A DNA stretch of 64,000 nt from Methylobacterium pseudosasicola (GCF_900114535.1 NZ_FOTK01000004.1:62001-126000); one strand, 5' to 3'. Shown: positions 50,261 to 60,231, counted from the stretch's first letter. Made by a program: numbers and translations. The notes: a model not told the origin generated them from the letters alone.

Positions 50261-51808
50261 ATGCACCCCGTCGCGAGCGCCCCCCGGGCGTCCTTCGGCC
50301 GCGCGCAGGCGCAGCCCCGTTCCCGCGCCCGCTCGTTCATGGCGGCGATCCTGGTCGGCGCCTCCTTCGCGACCGCCGCCCTGCCGGTCCCGGCCTTCGC
50401 CAAGGGGCCAGCCTCGCTGGCTGACCTCGCCGATCAGGTCACCGACGCGGTGGTGAACATCTCCGCCTCCACCACGGTCGAGGCGCGCAGCAGCCGCGCC
50501 GGGCCGCAGCTGCCCCCGGGCACGCCGTTCGAGGACCTGTTCGAGGAGTTCTTCAACCGCCGCGGCGGCGGTGGCGGTAAGGGCGGGGAGCGCGGCGACA
50601 ACGACACGCCGCGCCAGCAGCGCAAGTCGAACTCCCTGGGCTCCGGCTTCATCATCGACGCCTCAGGGATCGTGGTGACCAACAACCACGTCATCGGCGA
50701 CGCCAACGACATCCAAGTGATCCTGCACGACGGCACCAAGCTGAAGGCCGAGATCATCGGCAAGGATTCGAAGATCGACCTGGCGGTGCTGCGGGTGAAG
50801 CCCACCGCCGAGCGCCCGCTGAAGGCGGTGCCGTTCGGGAACTCCGAAAAAATGCGCCCGGGCGACTGGGTGATTGCCATCGGCAACCCGTTTGGCCTCG
50901 GCGGCTCGGTCTCGGCCGGCATCGTCTCGGCACGTGGCCGGAACATCGAGTCCGGACCTTACGACAACTACATCCAGACGGATGCTGCCATCAACAAGGG
51001 CAATTCCGGCGGCCCGCTGTTCAACATGGACGGTGAGGTGATCGGCATCAACACAGCGATCCTGTCGCCCACCGGCGGCTCCGTGGGCATCGGCTTCGCG
51101 GTGCCCTCGGACACGGCCAAGCCCGTGATCGATCAGCTGCGCGACTTCGGCGAGGTCCGCCGCGGCTGGCTCGGCGTCCGCATCCAGAACGTCGACGACG
51201 CCACCGCGGAGGCGCTCAATCTCAAGGGCGGCGCCCGCGGCGCCCTGGTGGCCGGCGTCGACGAGAAGGGGCCGGCCAAGACCGCCGGGATCGATGTCGG
51301 CGATGTCATCGTGAAGTTCAACGGCGCCCCCGTGAAGGCCTCGGGCGACCTGCCCCGGATCGTCGCCTCGACCCCCGTCGGCCAGAAGGTCGACGTGGTT
51401 GTGGTCCGCAAGGGCGAGGAGCTGACGAAGCCCGTCACGCTCGGCCGGCTCGAGGACACCGACAAGCCGCAGCTCGCCAACCTGCGCCAGCCCGAGCCCG
51501 AGAGCGCGACCCGTCAGGCGCTCGGCCTCAACCTCTCCGGCATCACCGACGAACTGCGCAAGAAGTACTCCATCAAGGACACCGTGAAGGGCGTGGTCGT
51601 CACCCGGGTCGATCCGAACTCCACCGCCGCCGACAAGCGGATCCAGCCCGGCGAGGTGATCGTCGAGGTCGGCCAGGAGGCGGTGAACAGCCCCGCCGAC
51701 GTGACCAAGCGGGTCGAGGCCCTCAAGAAGGACGGGCGCAAGTCCGTGCTGCTGCTGGTGGCGAGCGCCACCGGCGACGTGCGCTTCGTGGCGATCGGCC
51801 TGGATTGA
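50261..51808 (+). CDS. degP: Periplasmic DegP/Do serine protease
   Basis: A 515-residue HtrA-family protease-chaperone. The N-terminus has a signal segment (SFMAAILVGASFATAALPVPAFA). The catalytic triad is His143 in TNNHVIG, Asp173 in KIDLAVLRV and Ser249 in KGNSGGPLF; two PDZ domains follow (RRGWLGVRIQNV and LGLNLSG onwards). It degrades misfolded envelope proteins. AGAGG stands 7 nt before the ATG; an upstream in-frame TTG would add five residues. A good hairpin terminator follows. Confidence 0.95.
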   Translation: MHPVASAPRASFGRAQAQPRSRARSFMAAILVGASFATAALPVPAFAKGPASLADLADQVTDAVVNISASTTVEARSSRAGPQLPPGTPFEDLFEEFFNRRGGGGGKGGERGDNDTPRQQRKSNSLGSGFIIDASGIVVTNNHVIGDANDIQVILHDGTKLKAEIIGKDSKIDLAVLRVKPTAERPLKAVPFGNSEKMRPGDWVIAIGNPFGLGGSVSAGIVSARGRNIESGPYDNYIQTDAAINKGNSGGPLFNMDGEVIGINTAILSPTGGSVGIGFAVPSDTAKPVIDQLRDFGEVRRGWLGVRIQNVDDATAEALNLKGGARGALVAGVDEKGPAKTAGIDVGDVIVKFNGAPVKASGDLPRIVASTPVGQKVDVVVVRKGEELTKPVTLGRLEDTDKPQLANLRQPEPESATRQALGLNLSGITDELRKKYSIKDTVKGVVVTRVDPNSTAADKRIQPGEVIVEVGQEAVNSPADVTKRVEALKKDGRKSVLLLVASATGDVRFVAIGLD

Positions 51809-51832
51809 CCCGGCCTACATCGAGAGGCCGAG

Positions 51833-51871
51833 GGCCGTCGCTCCGAAAGGATGCGGCGGCCTTCGCGTTTT
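51833..51871 (+). terminator. Intrinsic terminator after degP
   Basis: GGCCGTCGC (51833-51841) pairs with GCGGCGGCC (51853-51861), with one G-U, followed by TTCGCGTTTT. Confidence 0.65.
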
Positions 51872-51959
51872 CGGAGATGTGAGCAGTTGCATTGACGTAG
51901 CGGATCCACGCAGCACACTGCTTCCGCGAGTCGATGCGGCTCGGAGTCTCTAGACCGCC

Positions 51960-52313
51960 ATGACCGCCGTCGCCTTCGACACGCTGAAATTCGCCCGCGC
52001 CCTGCGCGAGAAGGCTAAACTGTCGCCCGAGCAGGCGGAAGGATTCGCCGACGCGCTGGTCGACGTCCTCGACGGAAACCTCGCCACCAAGGGCGACATC
52101 CGCGACGTGCAGGCGGATATCCAGGTCGTCCGCGGGGACATCGAAGCCCTGAAGATCCAGACCCGCGCCGATATCGAAGCGCTGCGGCTTGCGACACAGG
52201 CAGGTATCGCGTCCGCAAAAGTCGAAACGGTGCGCTGGCTCGTTGGCGCGATCGGCTTTCAGACTTTGGCCGTCCTCGGCGCGGTGATCACCCTCACCCG
52301 CACCTTTCACTAA
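51960..52313 (+). CDS. DUF1640 coiled-coil protein with C-terminal membrane helix
   Basis: A 117-residue protein. VAFDTLKFARALREKAKLSPEQAEGFADAL, then TKGDIRDVQADIQVVRGDIEALKIQTRADIEALR (coiled coil), and a C-terminal membrane span (WLVGAIGFQTLAVLGAVITL) match the bacterial DUF1640/CCDC90-like family. In eukaryotes the related MCUR1 is mitochondrial; the bacterial function is unknown. Convergent with serB, 4 nt apart. Confidence 0.85.
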   Translation: MTAVAFDTLKFARALREKAKLSPEQAEGFADALVDVLDGNLATKGDIRDVQADIQVVRGDIEALKIQTRADIEALRLATQAGIASAKVETVRWLVGAIGFQTLAVLGAVITLTRTFH

Positions 52314-52317
52314 ACCC

Positions 52318-53211
52318 TCATCCCACGAACTCGGCCGCCGCGTAGCCCTGTAGGTACAGCAGCGCGGTGAGGTCGCCGTGCTCGATCCGGACCCGGGCGG
52401 CGGCCGCGACCGCGGGCTTGGCCCGGAAGGCGACGCCGAGGCCGGCTTCAGCCAGCATGTCGAGGTCGTTGGCGCCGTCGCCGACCGCCAGGGTCTCGGC
52501 GGGGCCGAGCCCGAGGGCGTCGCGCAGCTCGATCAGCGTCGCGCGCTTCTCGGCCTTGCCGACGATCGGGTCCTCCACCGTGCCGGTGAGCCGCCCGTCC
52601 GCAACGCCGAGCACGTTGGCCCGGTGCTCCTCGAAGCCGATCATCCCGGCAATCGGGCCGGTGAACAGGGTGAAGCCCCCCGAGACGAGGCAGGTCCGGG
52701 CGCCGTGCGCCCGCATCGTCCGCACCAGCGTCGGGCCGCCCGGGGTGAGGCTGAGCTGATCGGCGATCAGCCCGTCCACCGCCGTGACGGGAATGTCCTT
52801 GAGAAGCGCCACACGCTCGCGCAAGGCCGGCTCGAACGCGATCTCGCCGCGCATCGCCCGCTCGGTGATCGCCGCGACATGGTCCTTGAGGCCCAGCGTC
52901 CCGGCGAGTTCGTCGATGCATTCCTGCTCGATCATGGTCGAATCCATGTCGGCCAGGAACAGGCGCTTGCGGCGGTGCGCGTCGGCCGGCAGCACGGCGA
53001 GGTCGATCGGCTCTCCGGAGAGCGCGGTGCGCAACCGCTCCGTGAAGCCCTCTGCTGCGGCCTCATCCCCCGGCACCAGGATCTCGGCGGCGACCTCTCC
53101 GTGCAGGATCCGCGGCGGGTGCTCCGTCCGCAGCACCGTGCGCGCCTCGGCCAGCACCGCGTCGGTGATGGACGGCCGAGCCGGGTTTGCTATCAGGACC
53201 GCGACCAGCAT
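52318..53211 (-). CDS. serB: Phosphoserine phosphatase
   Basis: A 297-residue HAD enzyme, the last step of serine synthesis. [20 protein letters not shown] contains the nucleophile Asp, [14 protein letters not shown] is motif [12 protein letters not shown] motif III, and [20 protein letters not shown] motif IV. An N-terminal ACT-like part (residues 1-75) is normal in alphaproteobacterial SerB. Divergent from miaA with only 14 nt between the start codons, so the two promoters must overlap the opposite coding regions. Confidence 0.95.
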   Translation of the reverse strand: MLVAVLIANPARPSITDAVLAEARTVLRTEHPPRILHGEVAAEILVPGDEAAAEGFTERLRTALSGEPIDLAVLPADAHRRKRLFLADMDSTMIEQECIDELAGTLGLKDHVAAITERAMRGEIAFEPALRERVALLKDIPVTAVDGLIADQLSLTPGGPTLVRTMRAHGARTCLVSGGFTLFTGPIAGMIGFEEHRANVLGVADGRLTGTVEDPIVGKAEKRATLIELRDALGLGPAETLAVGDGANDLDMLAEAGLGVAFRAKPAVAAAARVRIEHGDLTALLYLQGYAAAEFVG

Positions 53212-53225
53212 CGTGGAGTTTCGCC

Positions 53226-54140
53226 TTGCCAGACCGGGAGGAGACCGGGGCGCGCCCGGCGGCGATCCTCATCGCAGGGCCCACAGCCTCGGGCAAGTCG
53301 GCGCTGGCCGCCCGGCTGGCGCTGCGCCACGGCGGCGTGGTGATCAACACCGATTCCATGCAGGTCTACCGCGACCTGCGCCGCCTCACCGCCCGGCCCG
53401 ACTCGGACGAGGAGGCGCGGGTGCCCCACCGGCTCTACGGCCATGTCGACGGGGCGGTGAACTATTCCGTGGGCCATTTCTCCCGGGACGCGACCGCCCT
53501 GCTGGCAGAGCTCGACGGCCAGCTACCGATCTTCGTCGGCGGCACCGGCCTGTATGTCCGGGCCCTGGAGCAGGGGTTTTCGGAGCTGCCGCCGGTCCCG
53601 GACGCGGTGCGTGCGCAGGTGCGGGACGCGGCCGAGGGCCGCCCGACTGAGGCGCTGCACGCCGACCTCGCCCGGCACGACCCCGACGGCGCCGCCCGCC
53701 TGCGCCCGAGCGACCGCATGCGGGTGATGCGCGCCCTGGAGATTTTTCTGGCCACCGGCCGGCCGATCGCGAGTTTTTACGGCGATCCCGTACCGGGACC
53801 GCTGGCCGGCAAAAACCTCCAGAAATTCTTCCTGGCGCCCGACCGGGCGGTGCTGCGCGCCCGCATCGACGCCCGCTTCCGCGCGATGATCGCCGACGGC
53901 GCCCTGGACGAGGTTTTTCGCCTGCGCGCGCGGAATCTCGATCCGATGCTGCCAGTGATGCGCGCCCACGGCGTGCCGGGCCTGATCGCCCATCTCGACG
54001 GGAGGCTTTCGCTGGAAGAGGCGATCGCCCGCGGCCAGGCCGATACGAGGGCCTACGCCAAGCGCCAGTTCACCTGGTTCCGCCACCAGATGGGGACGGA
54101 TTGGCGCTGGGTCGATCCAGACGAGGCGGCTGGGTTGTGA
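53226..54140 (+). CDS. miaA: tRNA dimethylallyltransferase
   Basis: A 304-residue enzyme that adds a dimethylallyl group to A37 of tRNAs reading codons that start with U. Walker [42 protein letters not shown] and [15 protein letters not shown] are diagnostic, and [15 protein letters not shown] lies near the end. The start is TTG at 53226, with GGAG 9 nt upstream; another in-frame TTG at 53187 lacks a ribosome binding site. Confidence 0.94.
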   Translation: MPDREETGARPAAILIAGPTASGKSALAARLALRHGGVVINTDSMQVYRDLRRLTARPDSDEEARVPHRLYGHVDGAVNYSVGHFSRDATALLAELDGQLPIFVGGTGLYVRALEQGFSELPPVPDAVRAQVRDAAEGRPTEALHADLARHDPDGAARLRPSDRMRVMRALEIFLATGRPIASFYGDPVPGPLAGKNLQKFFLAPDRAVLRARIDARFRAMIADGALDEVFRLRARNLDPMLPVMRAHGVPGLIAHLDGRLSLEEAIARGQADTRAYAKRQFTWFRHQMGTDWRWVDPDEAAGL

Positions 54141-54452
54141 GACAGACCTCTCAAGAAGAGCTGCGGTCGCACGGCTCTCAGGACGACGCCCGGGTCCCCC
54201 GTCCCCGCACCCCTGAAGACTACACAGGTTGGAAAATTCATCCCCCGAGGAATCGATACGGGATCCGTTAAGCCCGCGCCGTCATTCCGGGGCGCCGCAG
54301 GCGAGCCCGGAATCCAGAACCACCGGCGGTGCAAGAGATTGGCGCCTCGGCGGCTCTGGATCCCGGGCTCCGCTACGCGGCCCCGGGATGACGGCGCGAG
54401 GTGGCAGCGATCACGCTACTGCTTGAAGAAGACTGCGCCTTCCGCGCGGGCC
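54141..54452. other. 312-nt intergenic region holding a palindromic repeat
   Basis: No gene. It contains the inverted element at 54275-54398 between convergent miaA and the dehydrogenase gene. Confidence 0.6.
54275..54398. repeat. 124-bp imperfect inverted repeat
   Basis: The left arm CGCGCCGTCATTCCGGGGCG...GAGCCCGGAATCCAGA (54275-54318) is the near reverse complement of the right arm TCTGGATCCCGGGCTCCG...CCCCGGGATGACGGCGCG (54355-54398). This form resembles intergenic palindromes abundant in Rhizobiales genomes; only one copy is in this window. Confidence 0.8.
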
Positions 54453-55319
54453 TCAGCGCTCCAGGCGCGCCACCAGACTCGACGTGTCCCAGCGGTTGCC
54501 GCCCATGGCCTGGACCTCGGCGTAGAACTGGTCGACCAGGGCCGAGACCGGGAGCTTGGCGCCGTTGCGGCGGGCCTCGTCGAGCAGGATGCCGAGATCC
54601 TTGCGCATCCAGTCGACCGCGAAGCCGAAATCGAACTTGCCCTGGTTCATGGTCTTGCCGCGATTCTCCATCTGCCAGGAGCCGGCGGCCCCCTTGGAGA
54701 TCACGTCGAGCACCGCCTCCACGTCGAGGCCGGCGCGCTTGGCGAAGTGGACGCCCTCGGACAGGCCCTGGACCAGGCCGGCGATGCAGATCTGATTGAC
54801 CATCTTGGTCAGCTGGCCGGAGCCCACCGGGCCCATCAGCCGGCAGGCGCGGGCGAAGGAGCCGATCGCCGCCTCGACCTTGGCGTAGGTCGCCGGCTCG
54901 CCGCCGCACATCACGGTGAGTACGCCGTTCTCGGCGCCGGCTTGGCCGCCGGAGACCGGCGCGTCGATGAAGCCGAGCCCCTTGGCCTCGGCGGCGGCCG
55001 CGAGCTCCCGGGCGACCTCGGCCGAGGCGGTGGTGTGGTCGACGAACACCGAGCCGGCCGCCATGCCGGCGAGCGCCCCGTCATCGCCCAACACGACGCT
55101 GCGCAGATCATCGTCGTTGCCCACGCAGGCGAACACGATCTCGGCGCCCTCAACCGCCTGCCGGGGCGTCGCCGCGAAGGCGCCGCCATGGGCCTTCACC
55201 CAGGCCTCGGCCTTGGGGGTGGTGCGGTTGTAGACGGTGACGTCGTGGCCCTTCTTGGCCAGATGTCCGGCCATCGGGCCGCCCATCACGCCGAGACCCA
55301 GGAATGCGACCTTCGCCAT
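54453..55319 (-). CDS. NAD(P)-dependent beta-hydroxyacid dehydrogenase (3-hydroxyisobutyrate dehydrogenase family)
   Basis: A 288-residue oxidoreductase. The Rossmann motif FLGLGVMGGPMAGHLAK, the substrate motif FIDAPVSGGQAGAENGVLTVM and the catalytic Lys in GSGQLTKMVNQICIAG are all present. Members oxidise 3-hydroxyisobutyrate, tartronate semialdehyde or similar acids; the exact substrate cannot be read. The ATG at 55319 has GGGAG 10 nt upstream; an upstream Met adds six residues. It follows the transporter gene by 60 nt on the same strand. Confidence 0.9.
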   Translation of the reverse strand: MAKVAFLGLGVMGGPMAGHLAKKGHDVTVYNRTTPKAEAWVKAHGGAFAATPRQAVEGAEIVFACVGNDDDLRSVVLGDDGALAGMAAGSVFVDHTTASAEVARELAAAAEAKGLGFIDAPVSGGQAGAENGVLTVMCGGEPATYAKVEAAIGSFARACRLMGPVGSGQLTKMVNQICIAGLVQGLSEGVHFAKRAGLDVEAVLDVISKGAAGSWQMENRGKTMNQGKFDFGFAVDWMRKDLGILLDEARRNGAKLPVSALVDQFYAEVQAMGGNRWDTSSLVARLER

Positions 55320-55379
55320 GGTTGTTTGCTCCCTCACGAGCGCCGGATCGTGCCGGCGTTCAGATCGATCCCGTCCGGC

Positions 55380-56870
55380 TCAACGGCCGATCGCGGCGGC
55401 GGGGGTCGGACGTGCCAGCGTCAGCCCCGCATTGACGACGAGCGCCACCACGATGTTCACGGCGAGCGCTAGGAGCCCGGTATAGAGCGAAACCTTGGTA
55501 TCGCCGAACGTGAGCGCGTGCAGCGGCTTGAGCCCGTCCGACCAGGCGATCAGGCTACCCGTGGCGAAGCCGACCGCCCAGCCCGCCAGCAGCGCCGGCG
55601 CCCGGAACCACGAGACGTAGAGGCCGAAGATCAGGGCCGGCATGGTCTGCAGGATCCACAGGCCGCCGAGCAATTGCAGGTCGAGAGCGAACTGCGTCGG
55701 CAGGACCAGGATCGCCACCAGCGCACCGATCTTGACCAGCATCGAGGTGATCTTGGCGACCTGCGCCTCCCCGGCCGAGGTCACGTTCGGGTTGACGTAG
55801 GCCTTCCAGACGTTGCGCGAGAACAGGTTGGCGGCGCCGATCGACATCACCGCGGCCGGCACCAGGGCGCCGATGGCGATGGCCGCGAAGGCGAAGCCCG
55901 CAAACCACCCCGGGAACAGGGTCTTGAACAGGGCCGGCACCACGTCGTTGTTGCTCGTCACCTTCAGGCCGGCGGCGTGGCCCATGTAGCCCAGCATCGC
56001 CAGCAGCCCGAGCAGCAGCGTGTAGGCCGGCAGCAGCACGGCGTTCTTGCGGATTGTGTTGCCTCCCGAGGAGGCGAAGATGCCGGTGAGCGTGTGCGGG
56101 TACATGAAGGCGGCGAGCGCCGAGCCGAGCGCCAGCGACGCGTAGGGCAGCACCTGCGCCGGGCTCAGCAGCGTGCCGCCGGAGCCCTTGGCCTTGAACG
56201 CGGCGTCGGCCGCGTCGAACACCGCGCCGTAGCCGCCGAGCTTCGACGGCACGATCGCCACCGCCACAAGCACCACGATGTAGATCATGATGTCCTTGAC
56301 GAAGGCGATCAGCGCCGGCGCCCGCAGGCCGGACGAGTAGGTGTAGAAGGCGAGCACCAGGAAGGCGGCGATCAGCGGAACCTCGCCGTGCAGCCCCAAC
56401 GCCTTGATCGCCACCTCCATGCCGATCAGCTGGAGCGCGATGTAGGGCATGGTGGCGATCACCCCGGTCAGGGCGACCGCGAGTTCCAGCGCCCGCGAGC
56501 CGTAGGTGCCGTACACCACGTCGCCGGCCGTGACGTAGCCCTTGTCCTTGGCGGCCTGCCACAGCACCGGCATCACCGCGAACACGAACGGGTAGACGAT
56601 GATCGTGTAGGGCAGGGCGAAGAAGCCGTAGGCCCCCACCGCGTAGACCAGGGCCGGCACCGCGATGACCGTGTAGGCGGTGTAGAAGTCGCCGCCGATC
56701 AGGAACCACGTGATCCAAGTGCCGAACTTGCGCCCGCCGAGGCCCCATTCGTCGAGATGGGCCAGGGTCTCGGGCCGTCGCCAGCGGGCGGCGACGAAGC
56801 CCATCACGGTCACCAGCAGGAAGAAGAAGACGAAGACCGACAGCGCCGGGATATCGAGATCAGCGGTCAT
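55380..56870 (-). CDS. mctP: Monocarboxylate permease, sodium:solute symporter family (MctP-like)
   Basis: A 496-residue transporter with about 13 membrane helices. GFVAARWRRPETLAHLDEWGLGGRKFGTWITWFLIGGDFYTAYT is close to rhizobial MctP, which carries lactate, pyruvate and some amino acids; substrate assignment is by similarity. Its ATG overlaps the last 11 nt of the DUF3311 gene, the normal small-subunit partner in this family. Divergent from cstA. Confidence 0.88.
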   Translation of the reverse strand: MTADLDIPALSVFVFFFLLVTVMGFVAARWRRPETLAHLDEWGLGGRKFGTWITWFLIGGDFYTAYTVIAVPALVYAVGAYGFFALPYTIIVYPFVFAVMPVLWQAAKDKGYVTAGDVVYGTYGSRALELAVALTGVIATMPYIALQLIGMEVAIKALGLHGEVPLIAAFLVLAFYTYSSGLRAPALIAFVKDIMIYIVVLVAVAIVPSKLGGYGAVFDAADAAFKAKGSGGTLLSPAQVLPYASLALGSALAAFMYPHTLTGIFASSGGNTIRKNAVLLPAYTLLLGLLAMLGYMGHAAGLKVTSNNDVVPALFKTLFPGWFAGFAFAAIAIGALVPAAVMSIGAANLFSRNVWKAYVNPNVTSAGEAQVAKITSMLVKIGALVAILVLPTQFALDLQLLGGLWILQTMPALIFGLYVSWFRAPALLAGWAVGFATGSLIAWSDGLKPLHALTFGDTKVSLYTGLLALAVNIVVALVVNAGLTLARPTPAAAIGR

Positions 56871-57057
56871 CGCGCACGCCACGGTAGACGAAGTAGAGAA
56901 TCAGCGAGGTCAGCGGAACCCAGGCCAGCTGGTACCAGTAGAAGAACGGGAAGCCGAACAACACCGGATCATGCTGATTGTAGAACGGCACCCACAGGAG
57001 CCCCAGGAACGGCAGCAGCAGGAGCCACATCAGCGGCGAGCGGCGTCGGGTTTCCAT
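56860..57057 (-). CDS. DUF3311 small membrane protein
   Basis: A 65-residue protein with two membrane helices (LMWLLLLPFLGLLWVPFYN and FYWYQLAWVPLTSLILYFVYRG). DUF3311 proteins are encoded just before sodium:solute symporters of the acetate/MctP type and are probably accessory subunits. It overlaps the symporter start by 11 nt, implying coupled translation. Confidence 0.88.
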   Translation of the reverse strand: METRRRSPLMWLLLLPFLGLLWVPFYNQHDPVLFGFPFFYWYQLAWVPLTSLILYFVYRGVRDDR

Positions 57058-57272
57058 GGTCCGATCCGGAACGGCGAGAACGGTCCTGGCCGACGCTCTT
57101 CTGTTACAGAATCAGTCGCGGCACAGTCCGGGCCGCTGCATCACAGTTCGGATCGCTTGCGTCAACGGCACGGCGATAGGATAACTCAAGGCTGTCGCCC
57201 GGGACCTCATAAGTCCCAGCCGGAGGCCCCAGCGGGTCCCGAGCGCGAGGTGTTCGGTAGGGAGCGAGACGG

Positions 57273-59345
57273 ATGAGTACGGCGATCGGCAGGCAAGTCC
57301 GCGACCACGGGCCCTGGGCCCTCGTGGGAGCGCTCGGCGCCGCGGCTTTGGCGATCGTGGCCAGCCAGCGCGACGAGACCATCAACGCCCTCTGGGTCGT
57401 GGTCGCGGCGATCTGCGTCTACGTGATCGCCTACCGCTATTACTCGAAATTCATCGCCGACAAGGTGATGCGCCTCGATCCGAAGCGCCAGACCCCGGCG
57501 GTCCGGCACAATGACGGGCTCGACTACGTCCCAACCAATCGCAGCGTTCTGTTCGGCCACCATTTCGCGGCGATCGCGGGCGCCGGCCCGCTGGTCGGCC
57601 CGGTGCTGGCCGCCCAGATGGGCTACCTGCCCGGCATGCTGTGGATCCTGGCCGGCGTGGTGCTGGCCGGGGCGGTGCAGGACTTCATGGTCCTGTTCGT
57701 GTCGATGCGCCGGGACGGCCGGTCGCTCGGCGAGCTGATCCGGGCCGAGCTCGGCACCGTGCCGGGCATCATCGCGCTGTTCGGCACCTTCCTGATCATG
57801 GTGATCCTGCTGGCCGTGCTGGCGCTGATCGTGGTCAAGGCGCTCGCCGAGAGCCCGTGGGGCACCTTCACGGTGATGTCGACGATCCCGATCGCGATGC
57901 TGATGGGCGTGTATGCGCGCTACATCCGCCCGGGCCGGATCGGCGAGGTCTCGGTCCTCGGCTTCGTCCTCTTGATGCTGGCGATCATCGGCGGCGGCTC
58001 GGTGGCCGCCAGCCCGGTCTGGGGCCCGGCCTTCACCTTCACCGGCCCGCAGCTCTGCTGGATGCTGATCGGCTACGGCTTCGTGGCCTCGATCCTGCCG
58101 GTCTGGCTGCTACTGGCGCCTCGCGACTACCTCTCGACCTTCCTCAAGATCGGCACCATCGTCGGGCTGGCGCTCGGCATCGCGGTCGTCGCGCCGCACA
58201 TGCAGATGCCCGCGGTGACGAAGTTCGTGGACGGCACCGGGCCGGTCTGGGCCGGCAGTCTGTTCCCGTTCCTGTTCATCACCATCGCCTGCGGCGCGGT
58301 CTCGGGCTTCCACGCCCTGATTTCGTCGGGCACCACCCCGAAGCTGATCGCCAACGAGACCGATGCCCGCTTCATCGGCTACGGCGGCATGCTGATGGAA
58401 TCCTTCGTGGCGATCATGGCGCTGGTCTCGGCCTGCGTGATCGACCCGGGCGTCTACTTCACCATGAACTCGCCCGCGGCGCTGCTCGGCACCACCCCCG
58501 AGACCGCCGCCGCGGCCGTGACCAAGCTCGGGTTCAGTACCACCCCGGAGGTGATCACCCAGACCGCCGCGGATGTCGGCGAGCGCACGATCATCTCCCG
58601 CGCCGGCGGCGCCCCGACCCTGGCGGTGGGCATGGCCCACATCATCTCCTCGGCCATCGGCGGTAAGGCGATGATGGCCTTCTGGTACCACTTCGCGATC
58701 CTGTTCGAGGCGTTGTTCATCCTCACGGCCGTGGATGCCGGCACCAGGGCCTGCCGGTTCATGGTGCAGGATCTCGTGGCTCTGGCGGTGCCCTCGTTCA
58801 AGAACACCACCTCCTGGGGGCCGAGCATCGTGGCCACGGCCATCGCGGTGGGCGCCTGGGGCTACTTCCTCTACCAGGGCGTGACCGACCCGCTGGGCGG
58901 CATCAACACCTTGTGGCCGCTCTTCGGCATCTCGAACCAGATGCTGGCCGCGGTGGCACTGACGCTGTGCACGGTGGTGATCTTCAAGATGAAGCGCGAG
59001 CGCTACGCGTTCGTGACCATCATCCCGACCGCGTGGCTGTGCCTGTGCACCCTCACGGCCGGCTGGCAGAAGCTGTTCTCCGCCGACCCCAAGATCGGGT
59101 TCCTGGCCCATGCCGACCGCTACGCGACGGCCGCCGCCGAGGGCAAGATTCTGGCGCCGGCCAAGAACGCCGACCAGATGGCGCAGATCATCCTCAACGA
59201 CCGGATCGACGCCGTGCTGGCGGCCCTGTTCATCGGCCTCGTGGTCGCCATCGCGGGCTTCGGCATCGCCGCCTGCCTGAAGGCGTGGCGGGCCGATCGC
59301 TGGACCGCCCTCGAGACCGATCCGCGTCTGGCTCCGGCGGAGTAA
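57273..59345 (+). CDS. cstA: Carbon starvation protein A family pyruvate/peptide transporter
   Basis: A 690-residue membrane protein with about 16 helices. RQTPAVRHNDGLDYVPTNRSVLFGHHFAAIAGAGPLVGPVLAAQMGYLPGMLWIL and SGTTPKLIANETDARFIGYGGMLMES are hallmarks of CstA/BtsT. E. coli homologues take up pyruvate (BtsT) or peptides. The next gene, 3 nt away, encodes the small YbdD partner. It is divergent from DUF3311-mctP with a 215-nt shared regulatory gap. Confidence 0.94.
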   Translation: MSTAIGRQVRDHGPWALVGALGAAALAIVASQRDETINALWVVVAAICVYVIAYRYYSKFIADKVMRLDPKRQTPAVRHNDGLDYVPTNRSVLFGHHFAAIAGAGPLVGPVLAAQMGYLPGMLWILAGVVLAGAVQDFMVLFVSMRRDGRSLGELIRAELGTVPGIIALFGTFLIMVILLAVLALIVVKALAESPWGTFTVMSTIPIAMLMGVYARYIRPGRIGEVSVLGFVLLMLAIIGGGSVAASPVWGPAFTFTGPQLCWMLIGYGFVASILPVWLLLAPRDYLSTFLKIGTIVGLALGIAVVAPHMQMPAVTKFVDGTGPVWAGSLFPFLFITIACGAVSGFHALISSGTTPKLIANETDARFIGYGGMLMESFVAIMALVSACVIDPGVYFTMNSPAALLGTTPETAAAAVTKLGFSTTPEVITQTAADVGERTIISRAGGAPTLAVGMAHIISSAIGGKAMMAFWYHFAILFEALFILTAVDAGTRACRFMVQDLVALAVPSFKNTTSWGPSIVATAIAVGAWGYFLYQGVTDPLGGINTLWPLFGISNQMLAAVALTLCTVVIFKMKRERYAFVTIIPTAWLCLCTLTAGWQKLFSADPKIGFLAHADRYATAAAEGKILAPAKNADQMAQIILNDRIDAVLAALFIGLVVAIAGFGIAACLKAWRADRWTALETDPRLAPAE

Positions 59346-59348
59346 GGG

Positions 59349-59576
59349 ATGGCCATGCTGCAGCCGCAGAGCCTGCGCAGCCGCCTCCAGACGCTGTCCA
59401 AATGCGTCTGCGACGGCGCCCGGCTGATGGTGGGGCAGGGGGATTACGCGGCCTACGCCGCGCATATCCGCCAGACCCATCCCGACCAGGCGCCGATGAC
59501 CGAGCTCGAGTTTTTTCGCAATCGCGAGAACGCCCGCTTCGGCGTGGGGAATACGTCGGGGTTTCGCTGCTGCTGA
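59349..59576 (+). CDS. YbdD/YjiX family small protein
   Basis: A 75-residue protein; MVGQGDYAAYAAHIRQTHPDQAPMTELEFFRNRENARFG is the conserved body of the family and the Cys-rich end (FRCC) is common. It is almost always encoded directly after cstA and is needed for transport function in E. coli BtsT studies. The gap to cstA is 3 nt. Confidence 0.92.
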   Translation: MAMLQPQSLRSRLQTLSKCVCDGARLMVGQGDYAAYAAHIRQTHPDQAPMTELEFFRNRENARFGVGNTSGFRCC

Positions 59577-59796
59577 CGGGGGAGACGCCGGCGTCAAACG
59601 GTGCGGGGCCTGTGGTCTCGCAATGACGGTAAAGGCCGGTGCTCGCCTCAAACCGGAAACTCGACGAGCCGTCTGCGCCCCGTTCGCCTGCGAAACCATA
59701 AAGTGAGCGGAAAATGTCAGTCCCCGGCGCAAGCTCGACCGGATCTTGACTCGGCCGCCACAATATCCGCCATCTCCGACCGCACGGGAGGTCGGC

Positions 59797-60231
59797 ATGA
59801 GCATTTTCCAGGACGCCATCCTTCGGTTCGGCCGCACGATCATGTCGTATGCGGGCGATGCCGTCTTCCTTCAGGCGGCGGTCTCGGCCGCGGCCAACGT
59901 CATCGTGGCCGATGGCGACGTCGCCGAGGAGGAGATCGAATCGGCGATCAGCGGCATCCGCGCCAACCCGATCCTGGAAAAGTCCTACGACACGCTGCGG
60001 GTCGAGCAGGAGCTCTACGAGGCCATCGCCCGGGCCAAGACCCGGGCCGGCCGCCTGGAGAACCTGCGTCTCATGGGCGCCATCGCCGAGCGGCCGATCG
60101 ACCAGCGCCAGGACGTTTTTTTGATCGGCGCCGACGTGGCCGATTTCGATGGCATCAGCGATGTCGAGCACAAGGCGCTCGACGAGATCGGCGCCGCGCT
60201 GCACGTCGACAAGTCCGCGCTGCTGCGTTGA
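59797..60231 (+). CDS. TerB-family protein
   Basis: A 144-residue cytoplasmic helical protein. QAAVSAAANVIVADGDVAEEEIESAISGIRANPIL has the conserved Asp/Glu pattern of TerB (tellurite-resistance type), a metal-binding helical bundle. The ATG at 59797 is preferred as it starts the first helix; an in-frame Met 17 codons upstream adds a Pro-rich lead. No other ter genes are nearby, so tellurite resistance is not implied. Confidence 0.85.
   Translation: MSIFQDAILRFGRTIMSYAGDAVFLQAAVSAAANVIVADGDVAEEEIESAISGIRANPILEKSYDTLRVEQELYEAIARAKTRAGRLENLRLMGAIAERPIDQRQDVFLIGADVADFDGISDVEHKALDEIGAALHVDKSALLR

Noticed and set aside
59628..59707. Short plus-strand open frame of 27 codons after ybdD
   Set aside because: Too short, no ribosome binding site and many codons atypical for this genome.
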